Numbered from the stretch's first letter, positions 43,701 to 53,375 are shown. The stretch: DNA of 64,000 nucleotides from Segetibacter sp. (GCA_028288485.1 JAQBNO010000179.1:1-64000); one strand, 5' to 3'. A program made the numbers and translations. The notes: generated from the sequence alone by a model not told the origin.

Positions 43701-44570
43701 ATGAAAAGATTCGAAAAAGGACTAATGACGGTATCAGCACTACTTTTAAGCGGTGCGATATATGCCCAGGTAGGATTAGGCGTAACAGGTAAGGCCCAGG
43801 GACAAGTAAATGCAAATGCGGCGACGAAAGCAGCAGCAGCAACTCAACAGGCAGCAGCGAAAGCAGCAGCAGCAACAGCAAATGCAGCTCAAAGAACTGC
43901 TTCGGCTTCTCAAAATGCGGTGAACAAAACTACTTCAGTTACTACAGGTGTCGCCACTAAGGCAGCTACAAATGCTGCAGCAAGCAAGAGTGCAAATGCT
44001 GCTATTAGAAGCAATAGTGCTGTAAATGCAACACAACCAGCAACAAATGTTGCTGCTTCTAACAATGCAAACATACAGGTAGGAGTGTCAACAAATGGTG
44101 TTACAGGTGCAGCAACTGGTGCTGCTACACACGTTCAAAACAGTACCCAGCAAACAGGTGCTGCTGTTAAAGAACAGGCAAGAACAAATGGTTCATTAAA
44201 GGCAAACGCAAACGCAAACCAAAATGCGGCGGCAAATGCTAATGAAAACAGTGTTTTAAATGGTTCTGTTAACTCAGGTGCTCAGGTTAGTACAAATGCA
44301 GATGAACAAATTAAAAAAGGTGCTGCCCGGGCTAAAGAACAGGCGCAACACACAACCGATCAAACCAGGCAAACTGCCGAGAAGGCAAGAGTGAATGGTT
44401 CTGTAAATGCGAATGCCAATGCAAGTAGCACAGCTAACGGTAATGCTAACGATAATAGCGTTTTAAGCTCTGGTTCAACCTCTGAAAACGTGAGCGTGAA
44501 GAAGAACGGGAAAACGGTGCATTCCAAAGGAACAAGTACTACAAAAAGTTCAACTAAGGTTAAGAACTAA
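43701..44570 (+). CDS. Exported Ala/Asn-rich low-complexity protein
   Basis: 289 aa. Signal peptide (about 1-22, ending GAIYAQ), then an extended region dominated by Ala, Asn, Ser, Thr and Gln with AAAATQQAAAKAAA runs near 40-60, repeated NANANQNAAANANENSVLNG-like units near 165-190 and 230-255, and a Lys-rich tail. No structured domain is seen. It precedes by 60 bases a gene for an outer-membrane-type protein and may be co-transcribed. Likely a surface or periplasmic coiled/disordered polymer; function is unknown. Alternating Asn/Ala units occur at least three times. Confidence 0.75.
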   Translation: MKRFEKGLMTVSALLLSGAIYAQVGLGVTGKAQGQVNANAATKAAAATQQAAAKAAAATANAAQRTASASQNAVNKTTSVTTGVATKAATNAAASKSANAAIRSNSAVNATQPATNVAASNNANIQVGVSTNGVTGAATGAATHVQNSTQQTGAAVKEQARTNGSLKANANANQNAAANANENSVLNGSVNSGAQVSTNADEQIKKGAARAKEQAQHTTDQTRQTAEKARVNGSVNANANASSTANGNANDNSVLSSGSTSENVSVKKNGKTVHSKGTSTTKSSTKVKN

Positions 44571-44630
44571 TAATTGTTCGATAAGTAAGTGCTGAAACAT
44601 CTTGAAAGAATCAAAAAAGGAGTATTGAAA

Positions 44631-45476
44631 ATGAAAATCAGCCGGGTAATAATATTGATTTGCACAGTGCTGGCTTTGCCATTTGTCAGCAGGTCGCAGA
44701 ATGATACCAGCATCCCTCGTAAAAATGTTTTTTCTGCCGGTATAAACTACCAATCAAAACTTCATTATTTTGGTCGCACCGACAGTTTGAGGAGTAGCGG
44801 TTTGTTTCCGACAATTGGTTTTGAGCTCAAGCAAGGTTTTTATGTAAACTCAAATTTTGTTTTAGTACATAATCCTGCTTCTTCATTAGCCTATAATGGA
44901 ACTATTATTGAAGGCGGATATAAGTTTCCTCAGTCCCGAAATTTTTCAGGCAATATTTTTTATAGCCAGTTTTTGTATAAGAATAACAGTGAATTAGTGC
45001 AGTCTGCACTTAAATCGCAAACCGGCATGAACCTGGTCTATAATAATAAAATTGTTAACGTAAATGTTGGAGGCGATGCGAAGTTTAGCGACAGAACCGA
45101 CTTTGGAGCGACTGCTGGTTTAGATCACTTGTTCCTGCATCTTATTCCAAATACTAAATATGCTATTGCCATCAACCCTTCGGCATATGCTTATGCAGGT
45201 ACTCAAAATTTTACGAATACCTATTATAAAAAACAGAATATTCTTGGCTTGCCAATAGGGAACCAGCGGCCGGTAACAGAAAGCTCGACAAAGTTTAGTA
45301 TTCTCGCTTATGAATTTTCTGCTCCGATCGTTTTTGTAGCCGGTAAGTTCAATGCATCATTTACTCCATCGTATGTGATGCCGCAGAGCCTGGTAAAAGT
45401 ACCTGACAGGCCGGACCTCACAGAAAACGGTAAAAATATGTTCTATGTTACCGCAGGTATTGGTGTTCGGTTATAA
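44631..45476 (+). CDS. Outer-membrane beta-barrel-like protein
   Basis: 281 aa from the ATG at 44631, preceded by AAAAAGGAG (the frame opens with GTG at 44589). A signal peptide ends about residue 23 (FVSRSQ). The rest alternates polar and aromatic residues in many short strands (GFYVNSNFVLVHNP, YNGTIIEGGYKFPQ, GNIFYSQFLYK, FSILAYEFSAPIVFVAG) and ends with a strand (MFYVTAGIGVRL) with a C-terminal hydrophobic residue, as in outer-membrane proteins. Function is unknown. A terminator follows. Confidence 0.7.
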   Translation: MKISRVIILICTVLALPFVSRSQNDTSIPRKNVFSAGINYQSKLHYFGRTDSLRSSGLFPTIGFELKQGFYVNSNFVLVHNPASSLAYNGTIIEGGYKFPQSRNFSGNIFYSQFLYKNNSELVQSALKSQTGMNLVYNNKIVNVNVGGDAKFSDRTDFGATAGLDHLFLHLIPNTKYAIAINPSAYAYAGTQNFTNTYYKKQNILGLPIGNQRPVTESSTKFSILAYEFSAPIVFVAGKFNASFTPSYVMPQSLVKVPDRPDLTENGKNMFYVTAGIGVRL

Positions 45477-45500
45477 TAAAATCCTCTCTATAATTATAAG

Positions 45501-45525
45501 GCCGGTCGAATGACCGGCTTTTTTT
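45501..45525 (+). terminator. Rho-independent terminator
   Basis: GCCGGTC (45501-45507), GAAT loop, GACCGGC (45512-45518), then a run of T. Confidence 0.9.
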
Positions 45526-45590
45526 ATACAGTTAATTAATTGCAGGAGGAATTTTTATTGAGCCGGCTGCATTACTACTATTTATCTTTA

Positions 45591-45610
45591 CTTGCGTCGC
45601 ACTCTTGTAC
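45591..45610 (-). repeat. R1 dispersed repeat copy
   Basis: CTTGCGTCGCACTCTTGTAC, in the GCGTCGC-type subtype. Confidence 0.7.
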
Positions 45611-45785
45611 TCTATATCGGGAATTACCCGGTACATACATAGTTTTTTTCGTACAGCTAACTTTCCAATAGAGGTGCCAAAATATAACTACCTGTGGTAA
45701 TCAAAGTGTTTTATTCCTTCTAAGACCTCCGATCTGTTCGAAAATGAACACTTTGATTTGAAACTGATACAAGTGCTCGAAGATT

Positions 45786-45872
45786 AAACGCAGGGAGCGC
45801 AAAGAAAACAGCAAAGAAGCGCAAAGCGGCTTGGCGCTACTTTGCGAACCTTTCGCGCCCTTTGCGCAGAAA
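45786..45872. repeat. R4 'CTTTGCG' tract, copy 1
   Basis: Contains GCGCAAAGAA, GAAGCGCAAAGCGG, TACTTTGCGAACC and CCCTTTGCGCAG. A similar tract lies at 56264-56352. Confidence 0.6.
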
Positions 45873-45885
45873 CTTTCAAAAATAT

Positions 45886-46653
45886 TTAATGACCCGCATA
45901 GTAATCATAACCTCTCTCGGCCCAAAAGTCGGCGGGCTTATCGTTACTAAAAAACATGGTCCCGATGCGTTTTAGGTGTTTGATACCATATTTCACCGGA
46001 ATGATCAGCCTCAGCGGAAACCCCTGGTTTGCCGGCAAAGGCTTGCCATTCATTTCATAACATAACAACGTTTGCGCATGCAGTGCACTGGGCATATCGA
46101 TGCCCACATAATACTTTTTATCAGGCGTTTGCAGCCCGACGTACTTCATTTTTGATTGCCCGTTTAAATGGTAGTATTGCATAAAGGTCTTTAAAGGAAC
46201 CCCGGCCCAATGTGTTACCTGGTCCCAACCTTCGATGCATTTAAAATCGAACACAAGATCTTTCTTTGGCAACTTTTTTATATCGTTGATGGTAAGATGT
46301 AAAGTATCGCCTGATGAGCGAACAACATGAAGCCGCCACGTTTCTTCATTCACGCTGTCGCGCAATCCATCCATTCCATTCACTCGTACCCGTTTTGCTG
46401 CGGCACTTACGGGATATTCTTTTACCAGTTTGTTAGCGTCAAACATTGCAGAAAAAAGCCTTTCATTTGCATTGAGCGTTTTTCGTAAAGGTTTTAATGC
46501 GCCACCTTCTTTTGGTTGCCTGTTCACCCATTTGAAAGTCGCCCACGCTCCCGCGAGGAATACTATAAAAAAAACAAAAGCAAAGAGTGTTTTTCTTCGT
46601 AATGTTTTATCAGAAACTGTTTGTTGAGGAAATGAAGAGGAGGGCTCACTCAT
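45886..46653 (-). CDS. Molybdopterin-dependent oxidoreductase, MsrP/YedY-like
   Basis: 255 aa. Sulfite-oxidase-fold molybdopterin domain (PF00174) with the Mo-ligating Cys in FDFKCIEGWDQ, then THWAGVPLKTFM, PSALHAQTLLCYEMNG, and the conserved RLIIPVKYGIKHLKRIGTMFF. The N-terminus has RR (19-20) before a single membrane segment, consistent with a Tat signal anchor. It overlaps the stop of the cytochrome gene by 4 bases (ATGA), so the two are co-translated. YedY-type proteins reduce oxidised Met in the periplasm with electrons from a membrane cytochrome b; the substrate here is inferred from the nearby MsrB genes. Confidence 0.85.
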   Translation of the reverse strand: MSEPSSSFPQQTVSDKTLRRKTLFAFVFFIVFLAGAWATFKWVNRQPKEGGALKPLRKTLNANERLFSAMFDANKLVKEYPVSAAAKRVRVNGMDGLRDSVNEETWRLHVVRSSGDTLHLTINDIKKLPKKDLVFDFKCIEGWDQVTHWAGVPLKTFMQYYHLNGQSKMKYVGLQTPDKKYYVGIDMPSALHAQTLLCYEMNGKPLPANQGFPLRLIIPVKYGIKHLKRIGTMFFSNDKPADFWAERGYDYYAGH

Positions 46654-47324
46654 TGGGATGTTTTTTTAGCAGACGGTTTTATGACCTGAAAACCGGTTAC
46701 CATTGCCTGGAAGTTGTTCCATCCTGTTTTTATCACCTGGACTATATGAATAAAAAAGAAAAGTACATAGCCAATAGTAAGGATAAAATGTTCTGCCCTT
46801 GCTGCAGCATATCCCCCGCAAAGCGCGGTAATAGTGCTAAACTGAACCGGTTTATAAATAGCAAGCCCCGTAAGTAAAGAGCCTAAGCCCATCACAATGA
46901 TGGCGGTATAAGCGATTCGTTGGGCAGCGTTGTATTTTATTTGAGGAGGAGCATATTTCCTGATATGAAGGTCGTGAAGCAGTACCAGCCACGCCTCCTT
47001 AAACGACTTTTTGTTTGGTAAAAGATATCGCCATTGCCCGGAAAAAATGGTAAATAGAATATATAGAAAGCCGTTAATGGCAAAGAGCCACATTAATGCA
47101 AAATGCCAGTTCATACCCTCGGCAAGGCGATGATTGATGTGAAAATGTTTGTAAAAACCCTGCGGGAAAAATTTGAACAAGGGTTTGTGTGCAGGGCCGA
47201 TCATGTACACACTATTTGCCCAATAAATTAATATACCGCTCCAAATCATCAGGGCGAGCACCGGGAAATTTATCCAATGAAACCAGCGGACGGCAAGTGG
47301 ATGCTTGTGAACAATAGTCTTCAT
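46650..47324 (-). CDS. Cytochrome b (thiosulfate-reductase/b561-type) membrane subunit
   Basis: 224 aa. Four to five membrane helices with paired His for heme: VRWFHWINF near the N-terminus, HINHRLAEGMNWHFALMW, AEHFILTIGYVLFFFIH. It is the likely electron donor of the co-translated molybdopterin protein, in the role filled by MsrQ in E. coli, but of a different cytochrome family. It starts 37 bases after the end of the lipoprotein msrB gene; all three are on the minus strand. Confidence 0.8.
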   Translation of the reverse strand: MKTIVHKHPLAVRWFHWINFPVLALMIWSGILIYWANSVYMIGPAHKPLFKFFPQGFYKHFHINHRLAEGMNWHFALMWLFAINGFLYILFTIFSGQWRYLLPNKKSFKEAWLVLLHDLHIRKYAPPQIKYNAAQRIAYTAIIVMGLGSLLTGLAIYKPVQFSTITALCGGYAAARAEHFILTIGYVLFFFIHIVQVIKTGWNNFQAMVTGFQVIKPSAKKTSQ

Positions 47325-47361
47325 GCAACAAGAGAAAAATAAGGTGAACGATTTGGAGGTC

Positions 47362-47832
47362 TTATTTCTTTACAAATTGTAACGATGCGGAATTCATACA
47401 ATAGCGTAAGCCTGTTGGCCTCGGCCCATCTTCAAAAACATGACCTAAATGGCTTCCGCACCGGCTGCAGTGCACCTCGCGTCGAACCATTCCAAACTTT
47501 GTATCCCTGTTTTCTTCCACTGCCTTGTTACTAATCGGTTTGTAGAAACTGGGCCAGCCTGTGCCACTTTCAAATTTTGTATTGCTGCTAAATAAAAGTT
47601 GTCCGCAGCCGATGCAATTGTAAACGCCTTTTTCATGGTTATTATGATAAGCATTTTCAAAAGGTATTTCTGTCCCTTCCTGCCGCGCCACACGGTATTG
47701 TTCACTCGTTAATTGTCTCTTCCACTCCGCTTCGGTTTTTGTAACCTCGAATTTTTTTCCCGGCGCCTTCTGCGCCTGGCTGCTGCACGATACAAGATTT
47801 ACGAAAAGTACAATAGCTATTAAAGTTTTCAT
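47362..47832 (-). CDS. msrB: Lipoprotein peptide-methionine (R)-S-oxide reductase MsrB
   Basis: 156 aa. A lipoprotein signal (C16 in LVSCSS) places this MsrB in the envelope, facing the periplasm if sorted conventionally. MsrB domain: [15 protein letters not shown] and [18 protein letters not shown] give the four zinc Cys; [10 protein letters not shown] is the substrate strand; the catalytic Cys is C145 in [10 protein letters not shown]. First gene of a minus-strand set with the cytochrome b and molybdopterin genes. Reduces Met-R-sulfoxide in proteins. Confidence 0.93.
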   Translation of the reverse strand: MKTLIAIVLFVNLVSCSSQAQKAPGKKFEVTKTEAEWKRQLTSEQYRVARQEGTEIPFENAYHNNHEKGVYNCIGCGQLLFSSNTKFESGTGWPSFYKPISNKAVEENRDTKFGMVRREVHCSRCGSHLGHVFEDGPRPTGLRYCMNSASLQFVKK

Positions 47833-48231
47833 TTATAGAGAGTTTTGAATTTCTATCAAATTACGCAGCAACAAGCACAACAGTTTTACCGACAACTGCG
47901 CCTTTAGCAGAATCCGTTGTTAAATTAATTTTTAATGAAGTAGCAACCAGGATATAATCATGTAAACCTGGTATGTCTCATTCGGCGTTTGTTTACTTTT
48001 GACAACTTTAATTTACTTGTTATTTTCTATGTGGCCAACTTTGGTTTCTTATGGCGTCTCCGGTTGTGTCACTCACTTGTACTTTTGACTTTTTATTGCA
48101 TCTGGTAGAACGAGCAGGCTGAATCAATACTTGTTACATGCCGAATTTAAAAGTCAGTCTTATTCTCTATATTAAGAAAGCACTAGTATTTTCTGTTGCA
48201 GCAGAATAGCTGTTCGCGTCTTCGCGAATTA
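47833..48231. other. Intergenic region between the two msrB genes
   Basis: No gene; contains the R1 extended copy at 48044-48084. Presumably carries the promoter of the envelope msrB operon. Confidence 0.45.
48044..48084 (-). repeat. R1 dispersed repeat, extended subtype
   Basis: GTTTCTTATGGCGTCTCCGG, TTGTGTCACTCACTTGTACT. Same extended left part as 29181-29222. Confidence 0.85.
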
Positions 48232-48597
48232 TTATTTTGTATCAGGAATAAATTTCATTGAAATAGAGTTTACACAATGCCTGGTATTTTTAGCGGTTAA
48301 CCGCTCTCCTTTAAACACATGACCCAGGTGGCCTTCGCAGGTTGCACAAATAATTTCAATACGTCTTCCATCAGCATCGGGTACCTGTTTTACGGCTCCC
48401 TTTATTTCATCATCGAAACTGGGCCAGCCGCAGTCGGAATCAAACTTGTCTTTTGAATGGTAAAGAGGTGCATTGCAACGCCTGCAAACATATGTGCCGC
48501 TCTCTTTGTTATCGGTATACTCGCCGGTGAAGGCTCTTTCTGTTCCTTTGTGAAGAATTACTCTTTCTTCTTCAGCTGTTAACTTGTTGTATTCCAT
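48232..48597 (-). CDS. msrB: Cytosolic peptide-methionine (R)-S-oxide reductase MsrB
   Basis: 121 aa without a signal. Zinc Cys in [13 protein letters not shown] and [14 protein letters not shown]; the catalytic Cys is C108 in [18 protein letters not shown] is the substrate strand. A second MsrB within one kilobase of the lipoprotein form, but in a separate unit. Cytoplasmic Met-R-sulfoxide repair. Confidence 0.94.
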   Translation of the reverse strand: MEYNKLTAEEERVILHKGTERAFTGEYTDNKESGTYVCRRCNAPLYHSKDKFDSDCGWPSFDDEIKGAVKQVPDADGRRIEIICATCEGHLGHVFKGERLTAKNTRHCVNSISMKFIPDTK

Positions 48598-48758
48598 ATT
48601 TAGTTCTTTATTATCTAGTTATTGTACAATCGAGCACTCTAAATTGTTTAATAAAATTAGTCAAAGAAGACGATCTCCGCCACAAAGCAAAATAAGGAAC
48701 TGGGTAATTTAAAAGAATGATAGTTTTGTAAAGTTGTTTAACCTAAAAAGAGATTGTT

Positions 48759-49046
48759 ATGGACGATATACATATTTGCTGCCCAAAATGTAAATGGGAG
48801 CCCGATGGTCGACCCTATTGGAGTTGTACCTGCGGATGTGTATGGGATACATTTAGCACTGGGGGAAGATGCCCGGCTTGTGGCAAAGTATGGGAAGAAA
48901 CTCAGTGCATTCCCGATGCAGGCGGATGTACCAAATTTAGTCCGCACCTCGACTGGTACCAGGGGCTGGATGAGATTATTAAAAAGCTGAAAGAGGAAAT
49001 TAAGGAAAACTGGAAGGTACTGGCGCCCGTCGAACAGGAGAATTAA
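48759..49046 (+). CDS. Small zinc-ribbon protein
   Basis: 95 aa. Cys pairs CCPKC (8-12), CTCGC, CPACGK and later CIPDAGGC fit a two-site zinc ribbon over residues 8-58; the C-terminal 35 residues are a charged helix (LDEIIKKLKEEIKENWK). No DNA-binding or enzymatic domain. Lies between the cytosolic msrB and the AraC regulator on the opposite strand. Function is unknown; similar small zinc proteins are common in Bacteroidota. Confidence 0.8.
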   Translation: MDDIHICCPKCKWEPDGRPYWSCTCGCVWDTFSTGGRCPACGKVWEETQCIPDAGGCTKFSPHLDWYQGLDEIIKKLKEEIKENWKVLAPVEQEN

Positions 49047-49075
49047 CTAGTTGCCAGGTTGTCACAGAAAAAGAT

Positions 49076-49939
49076 TTATATCTCCGCCTTCTCCCTACCC
49101 AAAAACACCTTCCTGTATTTCGAAGGCGTCATTTTCTTCACTTTCAAAAATTGCTTATTGAAGTTGGCTAGGGTATTGAAGCCGCTGTCGTAGCAGGCGC
49201 CTTCTACCGTTGTTTGCGTATTATCTGTAAGCAATTTACATGCATACCCAATCCTTACTTCATTTAAAAAATCGATATACTTTTTACGGGTACTTTTTTT
49301 AAAGTAATTACAAAAAGCAGGCACACTCATATCAGCTATTCCGGCAATTGCAGGTAGCTGGATGGGCTCTTTAAAATTCTCCATGGTATATTGAAAGATC
49401 CTGTCGATCCGTTCCCTGTTCTTATTGTTTACCTCTTTCACTTCCTGCGTTGAAAGTGTAATAAACTCTTCTTTTCTCGAAAGTATATCAAGGCACTCGC
49501 ATAGCGTTATAATGCGTTTAAACCCTCTTTCTTTTTCTAAAGACGCGATCAACAGGTTTAATTGCTCTTTGCTTTTTCCTGAAACCTTCAATCCCTGCAG
49601 TGAAGTGGTTAAAAGTTGTTCTATCCCTTTGCTCTCCGGCAATTGAAGGAATTCCTTTCCCCAAAAGTTGTCCCTGAAGTGAACAACTACGGCACTGGTA
49701 ATAATATCACCGCTTTTTTGAAAGGTATGCGGCAGGTTGGGTCCAAGAAAAAAAATATCACCGGGTTCAAACTCACCTACATAATTTCCTATAAAGCTTA
49801 AGCCTGCGCCTTCTTTAAAAAGAATCATTTCCACCTCAATATGCTGGTGCCATGGTACTTCAAAATGTGGCGTGCGGTGCGTTTCGGCAACAAATGAGGT
49901 GTCGTTCGAAAGGGGAAGTTGCTCAATTAAGGGCTTCAT
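49076..49939 (-). CDS. AraC-family transcriptional regulator, likely xylose-responsive
   Basis: 287 aa. An N-terminal cupin sensor (about 20-110, FEVPWHQHIEVEMILFKEGAG) and a C-terminal double HTH (about 185-280, MSVPAFCNYFKKSTRKKYIDF and YDSGFNTLANFNKQFLKVKKMTPSKYRK, quoted split as CNYFKKSTRKKYIDF and ANFNKQFLKVKKMTPSKY). The gene is divergent from xylB with 216 bases between, the usual arrangement for a local sugar regulator; the ligand is inferred to be xylose or a linked sugar. Confidence 0.88.
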   Translation of the reverse strand: MKPLIEQLPLSNDTSFVAETHRTPHFEVPWHQHIEVEMILFKEGAGLSFIGNYVGEFEPGDIFFLGPNLPHTFQKSGDIITSAVVVHFRDNFWGKEFLQLPESKGIEQLLTTSLQGLKVSGKSKEQLNLLIASLEKERGFKRIITLCECLDILSRKEEFITLSTQEVKEVNNKNRERIDRIFQYTMENFKEPIQLPAIAGIADMSVPAFCNYFKKSTRKKYIDFLNEVRIGYACKLLTDNTQTTVEGACYDSGFNTLANFNKQFLKVKKMTPSKYRKVFLGREKAEI

Positions 49940-50155
49940 AAATCATTTTAAGTAAGAAAGGATAATAAATGTACCATTTTTATTAAAATAGTTTAGGTAT
50001 TGTATAAAAAAGTAGTAGTGTTTTGGTAAAAATGAAAATAATTTGCGGTCTCATAATTGCATATTAAAGCTTTGCCATAAATGAAAACTGTTCAACTGCT
50101 TTTATATCAGCAATTAACAAATAAATCTTTCGGTTACTAAATAATTCAACTAACG

Positions 50156-51664
50156 ATGCTATTATTAGGTATAGACGTAGGAACCTCTTCAATCAAAGTT
50201 TCTGTCGTAGATTCTCAAACGCAGACTGCTGTTGCCTCCGCACAATTTCCCGATACGGAAAGTGAAATTAAAACAGTAAAACCTGGCTGGGCAGAGCAAT
50301 CTCCCGAAATGTGGTGGGAACATGTACAACAGGCTATAAAACGTGTAGCGGCTTCAAACGAAATTAACCTTCGCGATGTAGGCGCTATAGGTATAGCTTA
50401 CCAAATGCACGGGCTTGTAGTAGTAGACAAAAATCAAAATCCTTTACGGGATTCCATTATCTGGTGCGATAGCCGCGCCGTTCCTTTTGGCGACAAAGCC
50501 TTTGCCGCAATCGGGGAGCAGAAATCGTTGTCACACCTCCTTAATTCACCAGGAAATTTTACTGCAGCAAAACTTGCCTGGGTAAAAGAAAATGAACCCC
50601 AGGTATACAGTTCCATCGATAAAGTAATGCTTCCCGGCGATTTCATTGCTATGAAACTTACCGGTGAAGTTACAACCAGTTCATCCGCGCTGTCGGAAGG
50701 TGTTTTCTGGGATTTCCAAAAAGACGGTCTATCTGAAGATGTGATCAATTATTTCCAATTCGATTCGTCTATTATTCCTCAAATCAACCCTGTATTTACT
50801 GAGCACGGACACCTTAAAAAAACAGTTGCAGAGTCGCTGGGATTGAAGGAAGGTATACCTGTAACTTATAAAGCAGGCGACCAGCCAAACAATGCATTGT
50901 CATTAAACGTGCTAAAGCCTGGAGAAGTAGCAGCTACCGCCGGAACTTCAGGTGTTATATATGGAGTAAGCGACCAGCTTACTTATGACAAACAATCGAG
51001 GGTAAATACATTTGCACACGTAAACCACTCCGAAAACGAAAAGCGCCTCGGCATTTTACTTTGTATAAACGGAACCGGTATTTTAAACCGTTGGGTTCGC
51101 GATAATATGGCGCCCGACCTGTCGTACAAACGCATTGATGCGGAAGCCGCAAAAATTGCCGCCGGAAGCAACGGCTTAAAAGTATTGCCTTTTGGAAATG
51201 GCGCAGAACGGATGTTGTCGAATAAAATCATCGGCGCTCATTTTCACGATATCGACTTAAATGTTCACACACGCCCACATATTTTCCGTGCAACACAGGA
51301 GGGCATCGCATTTGCCTTCCGTTATGGTCTCGACATCATGCGTGAAAACGACATGCATCCAACTATCATCAGGGCCGGTAAAGCAAACATGTTCTACAGT
51401 CCTGTGTTTACTGAAGCTTTTGTAAATGCCACCGGTGTTCCTGTGGAGTTGTATGCAAGCGACGGAAGCGTAGGTGCTGCTATCGGTGCGGGAATAGGTG
51501 CAAAAGCCTTTGCGAACGAACAGGATGCGTTTAGCAAAATGAAGCCCGTACAATTGGTAGAACCCGATAATCAACAAACCTATAACGAACTATACCACGA
51601 GTGGAAGTCGGTGCTGGATATGCATTTGAATAAGAGGGAAGAAGGAATAGGACATAAGGCGTAG
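50156..51664 (+). CDS. xylB: Xylulokinase
   Basis: 502 aa FGGY kinase. Phosphorylates D-xylulose to xylulose-5-P with ATP. N-terminal ATP loop LLGIDVGTSSIKVSVVD (1-19); substrate region GIAYQMHGLVVVDKN and SIIWCDSRA; active-site Asp in YKAGDQPNNALSL; ATP-binding ATAGTSGVIYG. Length and pattern fit the xylB subgroup and the next gene is xylA. A 382-base gap with two R1 copies separates them, so joint transcription is uncertain. Confidence 0.94.
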   Translation: MLLLGIDVGTSSIKVSVVDSQTQTAVASAQFPDTESEIKTVKPGWAEQSPEMWWEHVQQAIKRVAASNEINLRDVGAIGIAYQMHGLVVVDKNQNPLRDSIIWCDSRAVPFGDKAFAAIGEQKSLSHLLNSPGNFTAAKLAWVKENEPQVYSSIDKVMLPGDFIAMKLTGEVTTSSSALSEGVFWDFQKDGLSEDVINYFQFDSSIIPQINPVFTEHGHLKKTVAESLGLKEGIPVTYKAGDQPNNALSLNVLKPGEVAATAGTSGVIYGVSDQLTYDKQSRVNTFAHVNHSENEKRLGILLCINGTGILNRWVRDNMAPDLSYKRIDAEAAKIAAGSNGLKVLPFGNGAERMLSNKIIGAHFHDIDLNVHTRPHIFRATQEGIAFAFRYGLDIMRENDMHPTIIRAGKANMFYSPVFTEAFVNATGVPVELYASDGSVGAAIGAGIGAKAFANEQDAFSKMKPVQLVEPDNQQTYNELYHEWKSVLDMHLNKREEGIGHKA

Positions 51665-51791
51665 GGAATTGTCAAAAGTAGATACCGGATAGGTTTACAA
51701 GTTGATAAGTTTATAGGATAAAAGTTATTCGGATTAATGGCAACATACTGAAAGAAAAAGGTAATTGTGGGACAAGCAGAAGTACTTTAAT

Positions 51792-51819
51792 CAACATCGT
51801 TGTGTCACTCACTTGTACT
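51792..51819 (-). repeat. R1 dispersed repeat, full copy
   Basis: CAACATCGTTGTGTCACTC, ACTTGTACT; GTGTCACTC subtype. Confidence 0.9.
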
Positions 51820-51957
51820 GGTAGTATTTCTATTGAGCAGCGAGGGTAATAAGAAAGTTGAAGGTGAAAACGGTTCTAACTATGGTCTATTGAATATGGT
51901 CTTTCCACAATCGTGCGCTTCCGTTGTTCGTCTCCGGTGGTCCCTCGTCTCGCAACC

Positions 51958-51990
51958 GTACAAGAGTGCGACGCAACGGATGCTAAATAG
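51958..51990 (+). repeat. R1 dispersed repeat, GCGACGC subtype
   Basis: GTACAAGAGTGCGACGC, AACGGATGCTAAATAG. About 55 bases before the xylA start. Confidence 0.88.
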
Positions 51991-52046
51991 AAATTCAAAA
52001 GTCGGTTACATAAAACCTCTCATTAAATAAACAAAAACAGATAGCT

Positions 52047-53375
52047 ATGTCAGTATTAATTGGTGAAAAAGAATTTTTTCCAGGCATTCAGCAAATTAAA
52101 TATGAAGGGCCTGAAAGTGATAACCCTTTGGCTTTTCGCTGGTACGATGAAAACAGGATGGTCGCAGGCAAATCGATGAAAGATTACCTGAAGTTTTCAT
52201 GCGCTTACTGGCATTCGTTTGTCTACGACGGTGCCGATCCTTTTGGCGGACCTACCTTCAGTCATCCATGGTGTCAAAAACAGGATGCAGTGGAAAAGGC
52301 AAAAGATAAAATGGATGCTGCATTTGAATTTATGACCAAAATCGGTTTACATTATTACTGTTTTCACGACCTTGATGTAGTAGACTTTACCAACGATATA
52401 GCTGAAAATGAGCGTCGCATGCAGGCAATGGTAGAGTATGCAAAGCAAAAGCAATCGCAAACCGGAATAAAGTTATTATGGGGTACTGCTAACGTTTTCT
52501 CTCATCGCCGTTACATGAATGGGGCCTCTACAAATCCTGATTTTCACGTGTTGGCTCATGCAGCAACACAGGTAAAAGGTGCATTAGATGCCACCATTGC
52601 TTTAGGTGGCGAGAACTATGTTTTCTGGGGTGGCAGAGAAGGTTATATGAGCCTGCTGAACACCAACATGAAAAGAGAGCAGGAGCATCTTGCGAAGTTC
52701 CTGCACACAGCAAAAGACTATGCAAGAAAACAGGGATTCCAGGGAACATTCTTTATTGAGCCAAAACCAATGGAACCAACAAAACACCAGTACGATTACG
52801 ATGCTGCAACTGTAGTAGGTTTCCTTAATAAATATGGTTTGCAAAATGATTTCAAGATTAACCTTGAAGTGAACCATGCAACTTTGGCCGGTCACACTTT
52901 TGCCCATGAAGTACAGGTTGCTGCAGACGCAGGAATGCTGGGTTCAATGGATGCGAACCGCGGTGACTACCAGAACGGATGGGATACAGACCAATTCCCA
53001 AATAGCGTTGAAGAGTTAACTGAAGCTATGTTAATAGTGTTGGAAGCAGGTGGCTTACAAGGCGGCGGTGTAAATTTCGACGCAAGAATACGCAGGAATT
53101 CTACTGATCCTACAGACCTTTTTTATGGTCATATCGGCGGTATGGATGTATTTGCAAAAGCATTGATAAGCGCAGAAAATATCTTGAATAAATCAGAATA
53201 TAAGAAAATACGGCAGGAGCGTTATGCATCTTTCGATAGCGGAAAAGGTGCTGAATTTGAGCAGGGAAAATTAACGCTTGAAGATTTGAGACAATATGCT
53301 ATAGAAAACGGTGAGCCCGAAGTAAGAAGCGGACGCCAGGAGTATATGGAAAATATCATCAACAGGTTCTTGTAG
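52047..53375 (+). CDS. xylA: Xylose isomerase
   Basis: 442 aa, TIM-barrel isomerase converting D-xylose to D-xylulose. Catalytic His in YYCFHDLDV (H107), Asp D110; metal ligands in [36 protein letters not shown], and [19 protein letters not shown]; the C-terminus is complete. Length fits class II (about 440). A strong terminator starts 23 bases downstream. Confidence 0.97.
   Translation: MSVLIGEKEFFPGIQQIKYEGPESDNPLAFRWYDENRMVAGKSMKDYLKFSCAYWHSFVYDGADPFGGPTFSHPWCQKQDAVEKAKDKMDAAFEFMTKIGLHYYCFHDLDVVDFTNDIAENERRMQAMVEYAKQKQSQTGIKLLWGTANVFSHRRYMNGASTNPDFHVLAHAATQVKGALDATIALGGENYVFWGGREGYMSLLNTNMKREQEHLAKFLHTAKDYARKQGFQGTFFIEPKPMEPTKHQYDYDAATVVGFLNKYGLQNDFKINLEVNHATLAGHTFAHEVQVAADAGMLGSMDANRGDYQNGWDTDQFPNSVEELTEAMLIVLEAGGLQGGGVNFDARIRRNSTDPTDLFYGHIGGMDVFAKALISAENILNKSEYKKIRQERYASFDSGKGAEFEQGKLTLEDLRQYAIENGEPEVRSGRQEYMENIINRFL

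Larger units (their letters stand above)
45477..45885. other. Intergenic region with R1 and CTTTGCG-type repeats
   Basis: Contains the terminator of the barrel gene, an R1 half (45591-45610) and the R4 tract at about 45786-45872. No gene. Confidence 0.5.
51665..52046. other. xylB-xylA intergenic region with two R1 copies
   Basis: No gene. Holds one R1 copy in each orientation (51792-51819 and 51958-51990), about 140 bases apart, so they form a large inverted pair. Confidence 0.6.

Noticed and set aside
43820-43880. GCAGCAGCA-type microsatellite in the Ala-rich gene
   Set aside because: Explained by consecutive Ala/Gln codons within the coding frame rather than a separate element.
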